Numbered from the stretch's first letter, positions 1-8,499 are shown. The stretch is 64,000 nucleotides of DNA from Planococcus halotolerans (GCF_003289955.1 NZ_QLZR01000003.1:186001-250000), one strand, 5' to 3'. The notes: generated by a model from the letters alone, not told the origin. Program-made: numbers and translations.

Positions 1-110
1 GCTTTTGCTTTCTTGTTTCGCAAGAGCAGTGGAATGGCATGCCCAAGTTCATGAATGAAAAGTGCTGTGTTAAGGATAAGCAGCACTGTAATTACTTCTA
101 AAAGAAACAT
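1..110 (-). CDS. N-terminus of a putative M50-like membrane metallopeptidase (partial)
   Basis: The gene runs off the left edge of the window; only the first 36 codons are visible. It begins at an ATG (complement of 108-110), preceded by a GGAGG ribosome binding site about 7 bases upstream. The visible peptide is a hydrophobic segment followed by the zinc-binding signature HELGH at about residues 20-24, flanked by AIP. An HExxH motif inside a membrane helix is the hallmark of site-2-protease-like (M50) peptidases, which cleave membrane substrates. The rest of the protein, including the second metal ligand, is outside the window, so the family call rests on this one motif. Confidence 0.6.
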   Translation of the reverse strand, partial: MFLLEVITVLLILNTALFIHELGHAIPLLLRNKKAK

Positions 111-316
111 TAAATGCAACCTCCATTTCACTATGTATAAAAATTCCTTTTCTTTATTACGGGAGGAAGGCAGGGGAAGTTTCAATTTGGATAGAAATTA
201 CCGATTTTATAAGTAATTTTTATCCAGAATTAGAAACAGTATTGCCAAGTCAGTGGTAACATGAAGAGAAGTGAGAAACAGTTTTTCTTGAAGAAATCAA
301 CATCTGGAGGGGACTT

Positions 317-550
317 ATGGTTTCGTATAATAATTCTAAGGGACATAAGAGTACTCCTGCCAGAAAAGCGGCTGAAAGAACTTTTGCTTTCTTTTTACTG
401 GTCTTGTTAAGTCATACAATCTACGGATTCTATAAGGATTTCACACTCAACGCTTCGTTCTATATTATGATCGGCGGTTTGGTTTTCTTTTTTGTGAATG
501 ATTATTTGTTGGGGCGGTTTTCGAAGGATGAAGAGAGTGAAGAAATGTGA
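317..550 (+). CDS. small two-helix membrane protein, function unknown
   Basis: A 77-residue protein starting at ATG behind CTGGAGGGG. It has a basic N-terminus (about residues 1-20), two hydrophobic membrane segments (about 22-40 and 46-64) and a charged acidic tail. No catalytic motif or recognisable family is visible. It stands alone: upstream, 111-316 shows nothing beyond the promoter region of the divergent peptidase gene; downstream, 551-698 is AT-rich and carries a TATAAT at 664-669 that could be the -10 of the malic enzyme gene. The ribosome binding site and the membrane topology make it a likely real gene, but its role is unknown. Confidence 0.65.
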   Translation: MVSYNNSKGHKSTPARKAAERTFAFFLLVLLSHTIYGFYKDFTLNASFYIMIGGLVFFFVNDYLLGRFSKDEESEEM

Positions 551-698
551 TAGTGAGTGAATCCTTATATTTTTTGCCGTATGCCTTTTTTATTACCTCT
601 CATCCAAAAGTCTGAATATTCTTTAATTTAAGCCTAAACTCTTCTATTCTCCTCTAATTTCTATATAATGAACAATTATGGAATAGGGAGTGGAAGCG

Positions 699-1913
699 AT
701 GACGAAATTGAGACAGGAAGCGCTGCAAATGCATCGGGAGCATCAGGGGAAACTGGAGATTGTTTCAAAAGTCGCTTTGCGAAATGAGTATGATTTGAGT
801 TTGGCTTACTCTCCCGGCGTCGCTGAACCGTGCAAGGAAATTGAGCGGGATAAAGCGGCAGCATACGATTATACGATGAAAGGCAATACGGTCGCTGTGC
901 TGACGAATGGTACGGCGGTGCTCGGCCTTGGCAATATTGGACCGGATGCTTCGATGCCAGTCATGGAAGGGAAAGCGGCACTGCTGAAAAGTTTTGCCGG
1001 CGTGGATGCATTTCCCATCGCTTTAAAGACGGAGGATCCGGAAGAGATCATTCGGACGGTGAAATTGCTTGAGCCGGGATTTGGCGGTGTGAACTTGGAA
1101 GATATCAAAGCTCCTGAGTGTTTTATTGTCGAAGATCGGTTGAGAAAGGAAATGGATATTCCGGTGTTCCATGATGACCAGCACGGCACGGCGATTGTTA
1201 CGCTGGCCGGTTTGATCAATGCGCTGAAATTAACGGGCCGTTCCGTGGAAGAAACGAAAGTGGTCGTCAATGGAGCGGGTGCCGCCGGAATTGCGGTGGT
1301 GAAATTGCTGAGTGGCTACGGTTTTCCGAATATCATTATGTGCGATACCAAAGGCGCGATTTATGAAGGCCGCCCGAATGGCATGAACCCATATAAAGAG
1401 CAGGTTGCGGCAATCACTAATTTCAATAAAGAAGACGGCCAACTGGCAGATGTAATCCAGGGAGCTGATGTCTTTATCGGCGTTTCGGCTGAGGGGGCGC
1501 TGACACAGGACATGATCCGCTCCATGAATGCTGAACCGATTATTTTCGCGATGGCCAATCCGAATCCGGAGATTCTGCCGCATCTGGCAAAAGAAGCGGG
1601 CGCGCGCGTTGTTGGCACCGGCCGTTCTGATTTCCCTAATCAAGTCAATAACGTCCTTGCGTTTCCGGGCATATTCCGGGGGGCGCTCGACGTGCGGGCA
1701 AGCGATATCAATGAAGCGATGAAAATTGCCGCCGTTAGAGCGATTGCCGGCTTGCTGGAAGAAGATGCGCTTCACGACGATTATGTCATCCCGGCGCCTT
1801 TCGATCCACGGGTTGCACCAGCCGTAGCTAAAGCTGTTGCGCAGGCTGCTGTCGAGACGGGTGTGGCGAGGAAGCCGTTGGCTGAGAAGGTCGAAGTGTT
1901 TTCAGATAAATAA
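699..1913 (+). CDS. ytsJ: NAD(P)-dependent malic enzyme (YtsJ type)
   Basis: Catalyses oxidative decarboxylation of malate to pyruvate in the cytosol, linking the TCA cycle to pyruvate and NADPH supply. The protein (404 residues, close to the roughly 410 of B. subtilis YtsJ) shows the N-terminal malic domain with SPGVAEPC at about 38-45 after the conserved Tyr37, the EGK motif with Lys92, FHDDQHGTA in the middle, and the dinucleotide-binding GAGAAG at about 190. The ATG at 699 is preferred over the GTG at 690 because AGGGAG lies 8 bases before it. The gene is monocistronic, closed by a terminator at 1920. Whether the cofactor preference is NADP, as in YtsJ, cannot be read from sequence with certainty. 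Confidence 0.93.
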   Translation: MTKLRQEALQMHREHQGKLEIVSKVALRNEYDLSLAYSPGVAEPCKEIERDKAAAYDYTMKGNTVAVLTNGTAVLGLGNIGPDASMPVMEGKAALLKSFAGVDAFPIALKTEDPEEIIRTVKLLEPGFGGVNLEDIKAPECFIVEDRLRKEMDIPVFHDDQHGTAIVTLAGLINALKLTGRSVEETKVVVNGAGAAGIAVVKLLSGYGFPNIIMCDTKGAIYEGRPNGMNPYKEQVAAITNFNKEDGQLADVIQGADVFIGVSAEGALTQDMIRSMNAEPIIFAMANPNPEILPHLAKEAGARVVGTGRSDFPNQVNNVLAFPGIFRGALDVRASDINEAMKIAAVRAIAGLLEEDALHDDYVIPAPFDPRVAPAVAKAVAQAAVETGVARKPLAEKVEVFSDK

Positions 1914-1919
1914 TAGTTG

Positions 1920-1957
1920 AAAGACAGCCGTGCTCTGGGAGCATGGCTGTCTTTTGG
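1920..1957 (+). terminator. intrinsic terminator of the malic enzyme gene
   Basis: AAAGACAGCC and GGCTGTCTTT form a stem extended by TGCTC/GAGCA, with a three-base loop, followed by TTTTGGTTT. It lies 7 bases after the stop codon. Confidence 0.85.
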
Positions 1958-2009
1958 TTTGTGGCACGATAAACTTGTCGTCGGTACCTGTAATTTTATT
2001 TCTTCGCAG

Positions 2010-2834
2010 CTATTGAAGGTTTTCCTTTTTCAACGCCTGGACTAGCGTATTGGAAATTTCAATATTGCTGGCGTCGAAGTTTGATTGAATGAAAAGTTTT
2101 GCAATATCCGGGCCGATGCCTGTAAGGACCGTTTTCACACCAAGGATTTTCAGGCCATTAAATAAAAGGAAGAGCTGCTGCGCATCTCTTTGGTCGGTCA
2201 TTCGAACGCCTGACAGGTCAATGAACAGCTTTTCCAATTTGGCGTCGCAGCATTTTTGCAGTGTTTTTTCACAGATAATCTGAGATTCGTGTTCAGTGAT
2301 TTTCCCGGTGATGGGAAGCAAACCTGTACGTTCGGTAAGAAGAAGGAGTGGTGCGATCAGTTCCGCAATCGATTCCGGTCGGCCATCGATTCTTTGCTGT
2401 AACACGGCTGAATGCTGAACAGTGTATTGCAAAATGAGTTTATTGAAGGCTGCTGTCACTTCCTGATTCCAGGCTGTTACTTCTTCCTGGGCAATTTGAT
2501 TACGATACAGCGAGACAAATACTTCGATCAGCTGCAGATACTCTTTTTGCACGTGGAAAAGTTCATCCAATGCTAACGGAAGAGAAGTGGCTAAGATTTC
2601 CTCATCCTTCGGCGAACGGATAATCCACTCCCGGAAATTTTCCTGGAATTCATCAAACTCTTTCGTGATCAATGAACGAAACAGCAGATGAAAATCGGTA
2701 TCGTACTCTCCGGGTTTTTCCGGTAATTCCGAGGTGAAAGTAACAACGATTTCATCGGATTTCTCGTTATTCTCTTCAGCAGTTTCCTGGTTATTCTCAA
2801 TGAAATAATCCTGTAGTTTTATATCCTTCAGCAT
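2010..2834 (-). CDS. RsbR-family STAS-domain protein, phospho-sites replaced
   Basis: A 274-residue protein: a variable helical N-terminal half (about 1-150) and a C-terminal STAS domain (about 165-270) containing DLSGV and LTGIGP. This is the layout of RsbR co-antagonists, which with RsbS form the stressosome that holds the RsbT kinase upstream of SigB. The start is the ATG at 2834 because AAAGGTGGA precedes it; the longer in-frame start lacks a site. By my alignment the residue matching RsbR Thr171 is Gln (motif TDQR) and the one matching Thr205 is Leu (IAKL), so RsbT could not phosphorylate it in the usual way. It starts 44 bases after the SbtA-like permease gene ends and is probably co-transcribed with it. 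Confidence 0.8.
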   Translation of the reverse strand: MLKDIKLQDYFIENNQETAEENNEKSDEIVVTFTSELPEKPGEYDTDFHLLFRSLITKEFDEFQENFREWIIRSPKDEEILATSLPLALDELFHVQKEYLQLIEVFVSLYRNQIAQEEVTAWNQEVTAAFNKLILQYTVQHSAVLQQRIDGRPESIAELIAPLLLLTERTGLLPITGKITEHESQIICEKTLQKCCDAKLEKLFIDLSGVRMTDQRDAQQLFLLFNGLKILGVKTVLTGIGPDIAKLFIQSNFDASNIEISNTLVQALKKENLQ

Positions 2835-2878
2835 TGTTGTTCCACCTTTCTTTAATTGCATCCGTAATTCATTCGAAA

Positions 2879-3901
2879 TTACTGGCTAAACTGTGCTAAA
2901 GCAAAATAAAAAGGGATTCCAACGATTAAGTTGAAAGGGAATGTAACGCCAAGAGACAGGCCGAGGTATATCGACGGGTTCGCCTCCGGAACGGACGTCC
3001 GCAAGGCTGCTGGAGCAGCGATGTATGAAGAACTTCCCGCAAGTACACCCATTAGGACAACTCCTCCAAGGGAGAGGCCGACCCAGTTTCCTACCATGAC
3101 ACCTGCGCTGCCTCCAATCAGCGGAACACAAAGCCCGAATAATAGTATCTTCCAGCCGTGTTTGCTGATTTCAGGAAGGCGTTCTCCTGCGATTAATCCC
3201 ATATTCAATAGGAAGAGAATTAATATGCTTCCATAAAGGTCGATAAACAGCGGTTTGACAATGGATTCAGCGGTTTGTCCCACCAGCAGGCCGATGATCA
3301 GGCTGCCCATTAACAGCAGAACACTTTTGCCTAACAAGCTGTCCCGCAGTACTTCCTTGTCAAATAAATTCATGAAGGAAACCAAATTCAGCCTAACTTT
3401 TCGCGGATTGCCTGGAGCTGTAATTAAATCCCCTGGATCAGTTTTATGCAAAATCCGCAACAGCAGCAGGGAAATAATGATGGCCGGACTTTCCAATAAA
3501 ACCACCAGTGCATTCATGAAGCCTTCATAGCCGATCTCTTTCTTTTCAAGGAAAGAGATGGCAGCCCCGTAAGTGACAATACTGACGGAACCATACGTGG
3601 CAGCCAGTCCGATGGAGTTATGGAGATCCATTTTCATGAATAGCAGCGCGACCAATACAAGAATCGGAATGATAATGCCCAAAAACAGGGTTCCTAAAAT
3701 AGGCTTAATGACGGTGTGGAGTTCATAATGGGATAGCTCCATACCGCCTTTGATGCCGATTGCCACCAACAGATAAATACTCAGTGCCTCACTTAAGCCA
3801 GCGGGGAATTTCAAATCGGATTTAACTAAAGCAGCAATTACCCCCAGTACAAAAAATAATACGACAGGGGATAATAAATTCTGAATCATGATATCGTACA
3901 T
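2879..3901 (-). CDS. SbtA-type sodium-dependent bicarbonate permease
   Basis: A hydrophobic protein of about 340 residues with roughly ten membrane segments. It matches the SbtA/DUF897 family, which imports bicarbonate with sodium. The N-terminus (NLLSPVVLFFVLG, then KSDLKFP) and GGMELS fit the family. Two starts are possible: ATG at 3910 sits only 2-3 bases from AAAGGAG, whereas ATG at 3901 has about 11 bases spacing; I chose 3901. Upstream is a DUF2294 gene, separated by a strong hairpin; downstream is an RsbR-like gene 44 bases away. The context suggests inorganic-carbon uptake under stress control. The substrate is inferred from the family. Confidence 0.8.
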   Translation of the reverse strand: MYDIMIQNLLSPVVLFFVLGVIAALVKSDLKFPAGLSEALSIYLLVAIGIKGGMELSHYELHTVIKPILGTLFLGIIIPILVLVALLFMKMDLHNSIGLAATYGSVSIVTYGAAISFLEKKEIGYEGFMNALVVLLESPAIIISLLLLRILHKTDPGDLITAPGNPRKVRLNLVSFMNLFDKEVLRDSLLGKSVLLLMGSLIIGLLVGQTAESIVKPLFIDLYGSILILFLLNMGLIAGERLPEISKHGWKILLFGLCVPLIGGSAGVMVGNWVGLSLGGVVLMGVLAGSSSYIAAPAALRTSVPEANPSIYLGLSLGVTFPFNLIVGIPFYFALAQFSQ

Positions 3902-3950
3902 TCTGATCATTTCTCCTTTATTTCCGGGTTAATTGTCCAGATTTCTGCAT

Positions 3951-4017
3951 AAAAAAACCGGTATTAGTCAACAGGCAATGATAACGCTCATCATCGCCTA
4001 TTGAATAACACCGGTTT
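3951..4017 (-). terminator. long hairpin terminator between DUF2294 gene and permease
   Basis: An imperfect inverted repeat with arms of about 28 bases (AAACCGGT and ACCGGTTT at the ends) around a short loop, followed on the minus strand by seven T. It is unusually long for a terminator and sits between two genes that look functionally linked, so it may also act as an attenuator or RNA-processing site. Confidence 0.75.
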
Positions 4018-4061
4018 ACCTGCAGCTCAAGTTGCCTTGTTCTGAAAGTCTCCCATTATTC

Positions 4062-4436
4062 TTATTGTAATTTTTCCTGCAGATTCCCGGATAGCCTGAA
4101 TACCATGATGCGTTCTCCGGTATGGGTGCTGATATCGGTATGGAAGCTTTTCACTTCTTCTCCCGTCAACTCCCGTATGACATTCCCTAAAAAATCACGC
4201 CCGGATTCCACTAAATCCGAACGCATTCTTTTAACGGCTAACAAACCTTCTTTTGCATCACATAATTTATATTCTGCAGGCGTCAAGACACCACTCAACG
4301 AAACAACCAGCATATCCCGGAGAATGTCCGTTTTTACAGAAACAGAGCCTCTTCCTAAAAAGTCTTTCTCCCATTGTGTCAATGTCTTGCTGATCTCCGC
4401 TTCCAGAGATCCTTTTGTCCATTTGGTATGCTCCAT
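4062..4436 (-). CDS. DUF2294 / MpsC-like protein
   Basis: A soluble protein of 124 residues matching DUF2294 over its whole length: KGSLEAEISK near the N-terminus, GRGSVSVKT, LSGVLTPAE in the middle, and SFHTDISTHTGERIMVF near the C-terminus. This family is called MpsC-like because members accompany the MpsAB/Dab cation-bicarbonate uptake system; its biochemical role is not established. Start is ATG 4436 (AAGGGGAGA 7 bases before it), preceded in frame by TTG. Here the neighbour is an SbtA-type permease rather than MpsAB, which still points to inorganic carbon. A SigB-like promoter lies at 4504-4528. Confidence 0.8.
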   Translation of the reverse strand: MEHTKWTKGSLEAEISKTLTQWEKDFLGRGSVSVKTDILRDMLVVSLSGVLTPAEYKLCDAKEGLLAVKRMRSDLVESGRDFLGNVIRELTGEEVKSFHTDISTHTGERIMVFRLSGNLQEKLQ

Positions 4437-4503
4437 CAACTGTCTCCCCTTATAAAGAAAAACGGCATACTTCTATTCCTGCAATACATGCAGAGATAAA
4501 AAT

Positions 4504-4528
4504 ATACCGTCTGATCCCACTCTTAACC
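4504..4528 (-). promoter_or_regulatory. candidate SigB promoter of the DUF2294 gene
   Basis: On the minus strand GGTTAA, 13 bases, CGGTAT: ten of twelve positions match the B. subtilis SigB consensus GTTTAA-N12-14-GGGTAT. It lies about 70 bases before the start codon. Found by eye only. Confidence 0.45.
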
Positions 4529-4806
4529 AATGATTCCCCAAACTTTTTCATCCAATCAATAAGTGACTTATTAACTGCCTGCTCAAGCCTGAAACAACAT
4601 CTGGTTACCAGTTTAAATTTTACGGCTATTCTGTTGAAGTAATCTTATCTAATCTGTTTTATTTTGTCAACAGCGTACTTTTCGTGGTAGGGAACGTACT
4701 GTAAAGACTGTTCTGGCGGTAATGTGCTTTGGTGGAAATGCTGCTTTTGTGCTAGGCAAAGGAAGTTTTAAATGAGATTGGGAATAAAATTCTGTGGAGT
4801 AGGGGA

Positions 4807-4962
4807 ATCGCTGATAAACGGTGAAAAACCGCTGATAAAGCTCCAATAATCGCTGATAAAGCTCCAAAAATCGCTGATAAACTCATGAAAATCGCTGATA
4901 AATTATGAATCGACGATAAAAGGAATAAAATCGACGATAAACACCAAAAAACCGACGATAAA
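4807..4962. repeat. phased intergenic array, eight units, period 21 bp
   Basis: Units begin at 4807, 4828, 4849, 4870, 4891, 4909, 4930 and 4951. The first five share the core (A)TCGCTGATAAA (one has ACCGCTGATAAA); the last three share A(T/C)CGACGATAAA. Spacing is 21 bp except one step of 18. The 9-bp segments between cores vary but tend to end in A-runs. The array lies in the 580-bp gap between the 3' end of the yxjG/H gene and the DUF2294 gene. No start codon or ribosome binding site accompanies the repeats. The rest of the gap (4530-4800) shows nothing recognisable. Confidence 0.9.
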
Positions 4963-4973
4963 ACTCCATACAC

Positions 4974-5005
4974 AAAAAAAAGGCAAGCGCAACCAGCGCT
5001 TGCCT
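4974..5005 (-). terminator. terminator of the metI-metC-yxjG/H operon
   Basis: GGCAAGCGC, five-base loop, GCGCTTGCC, then eight T on the minus strand, just after the stop codon of the last gene. Confidence 0.9.
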
Positions 5006-5016
5006 TCCTCATTATT

Positions 5017-6144
5017 TCACTCTCCAAATATCTCTTCAGAAACTTCCACGATATAGCGCAATTTCTCCCATTGCTGCTCTTCCGTGAGTTTATTGCCATG
5101 ATGTGTTGATGCAAATCCACATTGCGGACTGATACAGAGCTGCTCTAATGGCACGTATTGAGCGGCTTCCGCAACGCGTGCTTTGATAGCATCCTTGTCT
5201 TCAAGCTCACCGTTTTTCGAAGTGAAGACTCCCAAAACAACGCGAGGGCCGCCGGCTGGAATGTGCTCGAGCGGCTGGAAGCTGCCTGAGCGGTCGTCAT
5301 CGTATTCGAGAAAGAAGCCGTCGACTTTTTCTTTGGCGAAAAGGGTAGGTGCGATCAGCGCGTAGCTTCCTTCGAATGCCCAGTCGGACTGGTAATTGCC
5401 GCGGCAGAGGTGAGTGGTTACCGCAAGATCTTCAGGTTTGCCTTCAAGCACACCGTTTGCGACACGCAGCGCGAGGTCGATCAAAAACTCTCTATTATAC
5501 TTGCCGTCGTTAAATGGGATTCCCGGTGCCGACAGCCCGGCGATATAGACATCGTCAATCTGGATATAGCGTGCGCCTAAATCATAGAAAGCTTGGAGGG
5601 CGTCGCGATAAGCCTGGATGACGTCTTTTGCGTATTCTTCGATGTCCGGATAAATGCTTTCGTCGCGGATGCCCTGATTGAAGAATTGGTTCGGGCTCGG
5701 AATCGTCAGTTTCGGGATGGCGCGATCGCCGACAATCTCTTTGAATTCAATGAAATCTTGAATGAAGGGATGGTTTTCATTGAATGAGACTTTGCCGATA
5801 TTGCGTACGTCGTAGGCTTCGGTCTCGACGTTTTTAAATTTATAGCCATGTTCCGGTGTGTAGCCTTCAAAGCCGTTGATACCAGCCATGAAATCGGTGT
5901 GCCAGAACGTGCGGCGGAATTCGCCGTCTGTCACGGCTTTCAAGCCGACTTCGATTTGCTTGTCGACGATGCGTTTGATTTCTGTTGTTTCGACTTCTCT
6001 CAATTGCTCTGCAGTGATAACGCCTTCTTTAAAATCTTTTCTTGCCTGATGAATGCTTTCCGGACGCAGCAAGCTGCCGACGTGATCTGCCTTGAAAGGT
6101 GCTTTTACCGCTGTTTTCGTTGTTTCTGTGATTGGATTTGTCAT
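5017..6144 (-). CDS. MetE C-terminal-like methionine synthase (YxjG/YxjH family)
   Basis: A 375-residue cytosolic enzyme of the vitamin-B12-independent methionine synthase family, consisting of only the C-terminal catalytic barrel. It transfers a methyl group to homocysteine; B. subtilis YxjG/YxjH are the close relatives. The N-terminus FKADHVGSLLRP is diagnostic. Zinc ligands fit THLCRGN (His, Cys, about residues 245-250) and SPQCGFAS (Cys, about 343). It is the third gene of a methionine operon, 45 bases after metC, and is therefore likely under the same SAM-I riboswitch. The physiological methyl donor of such short proteins is less certain than for full-length MetE. Confidence 0.88.
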   Translation of the reverse strand: MTNPITETTKTAVKAPFKADHVGSLLRPESIHQARKDFKEGVITAEQLREVETTEIKRIVDKQIEVGLKAVTDGEFRRTFWHTDFMAGINGFEGYTPEHGYKFKNVETEAYDVRNIGKVSFNENHPFIQDFIEFKEIVGDRAIPKLTIPSPNQFFNQGIRDESIYPDIEEYAKDVIQAYRDALQAFYDLGARYIQIDDVYIAGLSAPGIPFNDGKYNREFLIDLALRVANGVLEGKPEDLAVTTHLCRGNYQSDWAFEGSYALIAPTLFAKEKVDGFFLEYDDDRSGSFQPLEHIPAGGPRVVLGVFTSKNGELEDKDAIKARVAEAAQYVPLEQLCISPQCGFASTHHGNKLTEEQQWEKLRYIVEVSEEIFGE

Positions 6145-6189
6145 GTGAAATTCCTGCTTTCTGTTTTTAGTTTTTATTTGGTGTGAATA

Positions 6190-7362
6190 TTAGTTCGCAA
6201 TGCTGAGCTTGCTTTTCACTCTAACCTTTTCCAGCGCCTGCTCCAAATCTTCGAGCAGGTCATCGGTATGTTCAAGACCGACGGAGAAACGGAACAGGCC
6301 ATCGGTGATACCGCGTTTTTCACGTTCTTCTTTCGGCATCGCGGCGTGCGACATAGTCGCGGGATAAGACAGGATCGTTTCGACTGCGCCAAGGCTGACG
6401 GCGAAAACCGGAATCCGCAGCGCGTCCTTGAAGATGCGCGCCGCGTTTTTATTCGGCAGCTTTAATGATAGGACGGCTCCGTAGCCGCTTGCCTGCCGCT
6501 GTTGGATCGGATTGCCGGGATGGAAGGAGAAGCCGGGATAATAGACTTCTTCCACGACCGGATGGCGATACAGGAATTCAGCGATTTTCTGTGCAGATTC
6601 ACTCGACTGCTTGAGCCGCGCGCCGAGCGTTTTGATTCCTTGTATCAATAAATAGGAATCCTGTGCGCCGAGCACCGAACCGAAGGAATTTTGGATAAAG
6701 CCTAAACGGTCACCGAGCTCCGCGTCTTTTGTGACGGCGAGTCCTGCAGTGATATCGCTGTGGCCGGACAGGAATTTCGTCGCGCTGTGCAGCACGAGAT
6801 CCGCGCCGAGATCGAGCGGATTCTGGTACAGCGGCGTCATGAATGTGTTGTCGACAAACGTCAGGCAGCTGTTCGCTTTGGCGAGTTTGGCTGCGATTTC
6901 GATATCGGTGATGTTCATCACCGGATTGGACGGGGTCTCGATGTAAATCACTTTCGTATTCGGCCGGAAAGCTCGAGCCATTTCATCAAGGTCCGTCATA
7001 TTGACAAAGGAATGGTCGATTCCGAATTTGCCCAGCACCTCCGTAATAAAGCGGTAAGTGCCGCCGTAGACATCTTCCGATACCAATACGTGATCGCCGG
7101 ATTCCAGCAGCATGAACGCCGACGAGATGGCCGCCATGCCGGAGGCGAACGCGAATCCCCGCGTGCCGTTCTCGAGTTTCGCGATGGTTTCCTCCAGCGC
7201 CTGGCGCGTCGGATTGCCGGAGCGGCTGTAGTCGTATGGCCCGAATTCATCGATGCTTTGCTGATGGAACGTCGACGACAGGTAAATGGGAACATTGACG
7301 GCGCCGGTCTGCGGATCAACACCGGCGGAATGGATAAATTTCGTTTCTAAACGGTCGCTCAT
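6190..7362 (-). CDS. metC: cystathionine beta-lyase (PLP-dependent)
   Basis: Cytosolic pyridoxal-phosphate enzyme of the Cys/Met-metabolism family; it splits cystathionine to homocysteine in methionine synthesis. The 390 residues match B. subtilis MetC (YjcJ) in length. The N-terminal TKFIHSAGVDPQTGAV, SRSGNPTR and FASGMAA are family motifs, and LHSATKFLSGH carries the Schiff-base lysine (about residue 196). Its ATG overlaps the metI stop codon by four bases (ATGA) with GGAGG upstream, which implies translational coupling. The cystathionine lyases are close to O-acetylhomoserine sulfhydrylases; the metI-metC gene order supports the beta-lyase call. Confidence 0.9.
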   Translation of the reverse strand: MSDRLETKFIHSAGVDPQTGAVNVPIYLSSTFHQQSIDEFGPYDYSRSGNPTRQALEETIAKLENGTRGFAFASGMAAISSAFMLLESGDHVLVSEDVYGGTYRFITEVLGKFGIDHSFVNMTDLDEMARAFRPNTKVIYIETPSNPVMNITDIEIAAKLAKANSCLTFVDNTFMTPLYQNPLDLGADLVLHSATKFLSGHSDITAGLAVTKDAELGDRLGFIQNSFGSVLGAQDSYLLIQGIKTLGARLKQSSESAQKIAEFLYRHPVVEEVYYPGFSFHPGNPIQQRQASGYGAVLSLKLPNKNAARIFKDALRIPVFAVSLGAVETILSYPATMSHAAMPKEEREKRGITDGLFRFSVGLEHTDDLLEDLEQALEKVRVKSKLSIAN

Positions 7363-8480
7363 AATTGCATAACCTCCTTTTCCAGTTTCGCAAAAGCCTG
7401 CCGCAAATCTTCTATTAAATCATCTGCCAGTTCAATGCCGACAGAAAAGCGGAGAAGCCGGTTGCAGATGCCGCGCGCAGTCCGTTCCTCGAACGGAATT
7501 TCCGCATGGGTCTGTGTGGCGGGATAAGTGATGAAGCTTTCAACGCCGCCAAGACTCTCAGCAAATGTAATGAGCCCGATCTGTTCCAGGAAAGGTCCGA
7601 CCCATTCCTCTTTTTTCAATCGGAACGACAGCATGCCGCCTTTTCCGGGATAAAGAACATCCGTCACCGCCGGGGATTCATTTAAAAACTGTGCCAGAAC
7701 TTTAGCGTTCGCTTCGTGCTGACGCATGCGCAGCGGCAAAGTTTTCAGTCCGCGTATCAACAGCCAGGAATCGAAAGGGGACAGGACCGCTCCCGCAGCG
7801 TTATGCATGACGGTAAGTTTATTGCAGATTTCTTCACCTTTCGCAGCAACTATTCCGGCCAGCACATCATTATGTCCACCGATGTATTTTGTGGCGCTGT
7901 GGATGACAATGTCTGCACCCAGGCCGATCGGCTGCTGGAGGAAGGGAGTGAAAAATGTGTTGTCGACAATCAGCAGGAGATTATGCTTTTTCGCCAGTTC
8001 GGCATGTGTTTCAATATCGATTTCCTGCATCAAAGGATTTGTCGGTGTTTCGATGAAAATCGCTTTTGTATTGGCTGTGATTTGTTCTTCGGTGTCCTGG
8101 ATATCAATGAATCCAGCATAATTGGTTTTGATGCCATATGCTTCAGAGAAGTGATCCAGCAGTCGGTAAGTACCTCCGTATACATCATCCGGAACGAGCA
8201 ATTCATCTCCCGGACGAAACAGCGAAAGCACTAATTGGATCGCTGCCATCCCTGAACTGCAGGCATATCCGGCATCGGCACCTTCCAGAGCGGCCAAGCC
8301 TTCTTCGAGGAGCGAACGCGTCGGGTTTTTGGTCCGAGTATAATCATAGCCCGTCGATTGGCCAAGCCCCTGATGTTCATATGCTGTCGATAAATGGATC
8401 GGCGGATTGACCGCTCCTGTTTTTGGATCACTGCGGTTGCCCAATTGCACCAATCGGGTTTCTGGACTCTGCTTCGGCAT
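7359..8480 (-). CDS. metI: cystathionine gamma-synthase / O-acylhomoserine thiolyase
   Basis: PLP enzyme that joins an activated homoserine with cysteine (or sulfide) to make cystathionine (or homocysteine). The 373 residues align with B. subtilis MetI: TRLVQLGNRSD, GYDYTRTKNPTR, CSSGMAAIQ, IHSATKYIGGH with the catalytic lysine, and LYPGKGGMLSF. The ATG at 8480 is chosen because AAAGG lies 9 bases before it; two upstream in-frame ATGs sit on the ribosome binding site itself. First gene of the operon metI-metC-yxjG/H, directly behind a SAM-I riboswitch. Confidence 0.92.
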   Translation of the reverse strand: MPKQSPETRLVQLGNRSDPKTGAVNPPIHLSTAYEHQGLGQSTGYDYTRTKNPTRSLLEEGLAALEGADAGYACSSGMAAIQLVLSLFRPGDELLVPDDVYGGTYRLLDHFSEAYGIKTNYAGFIDIQDTEEQITANTKAIFIETPTNPLMQEIDIETHAELAKKHNLLLIVDNTFFTPFLQQPIGLGADIVIHSATKYIGGHNDVLAGIVAAKGEEICNKLTVMHNAAGAVLSPFDSWLLIRGLKTLPLRMRQHEANAKVLAQFLNESPAVTDVLYPGKGGMLSFRLKKEEWVGPFLEQIGLITFAESLGGVESFITYPATQTHAEIPFEERTARGICNRLLRFSVGIELADDLIEDLRQAFAKLEKEVMQL

Positions 8481-8499
8481 GGCCATCATCCTTTCAAAA

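Noticed and set aside
1230-1775. 181-codon minus-strand frame inside the malic enzyme gene
   Set aside because: Shadow of a well-conserved gene on the plus strand; no ribosome binding site and no recognisable domain.
4752-5120. Minus-strand open frame through the 4807 array with a heptad leucine pattern resembling a coiled coil
   Set aside because: It runs through the operon terminator and into the yxjG/H gene on the same strand in another frame, has no start signal, and is a by-product of the repeat period.
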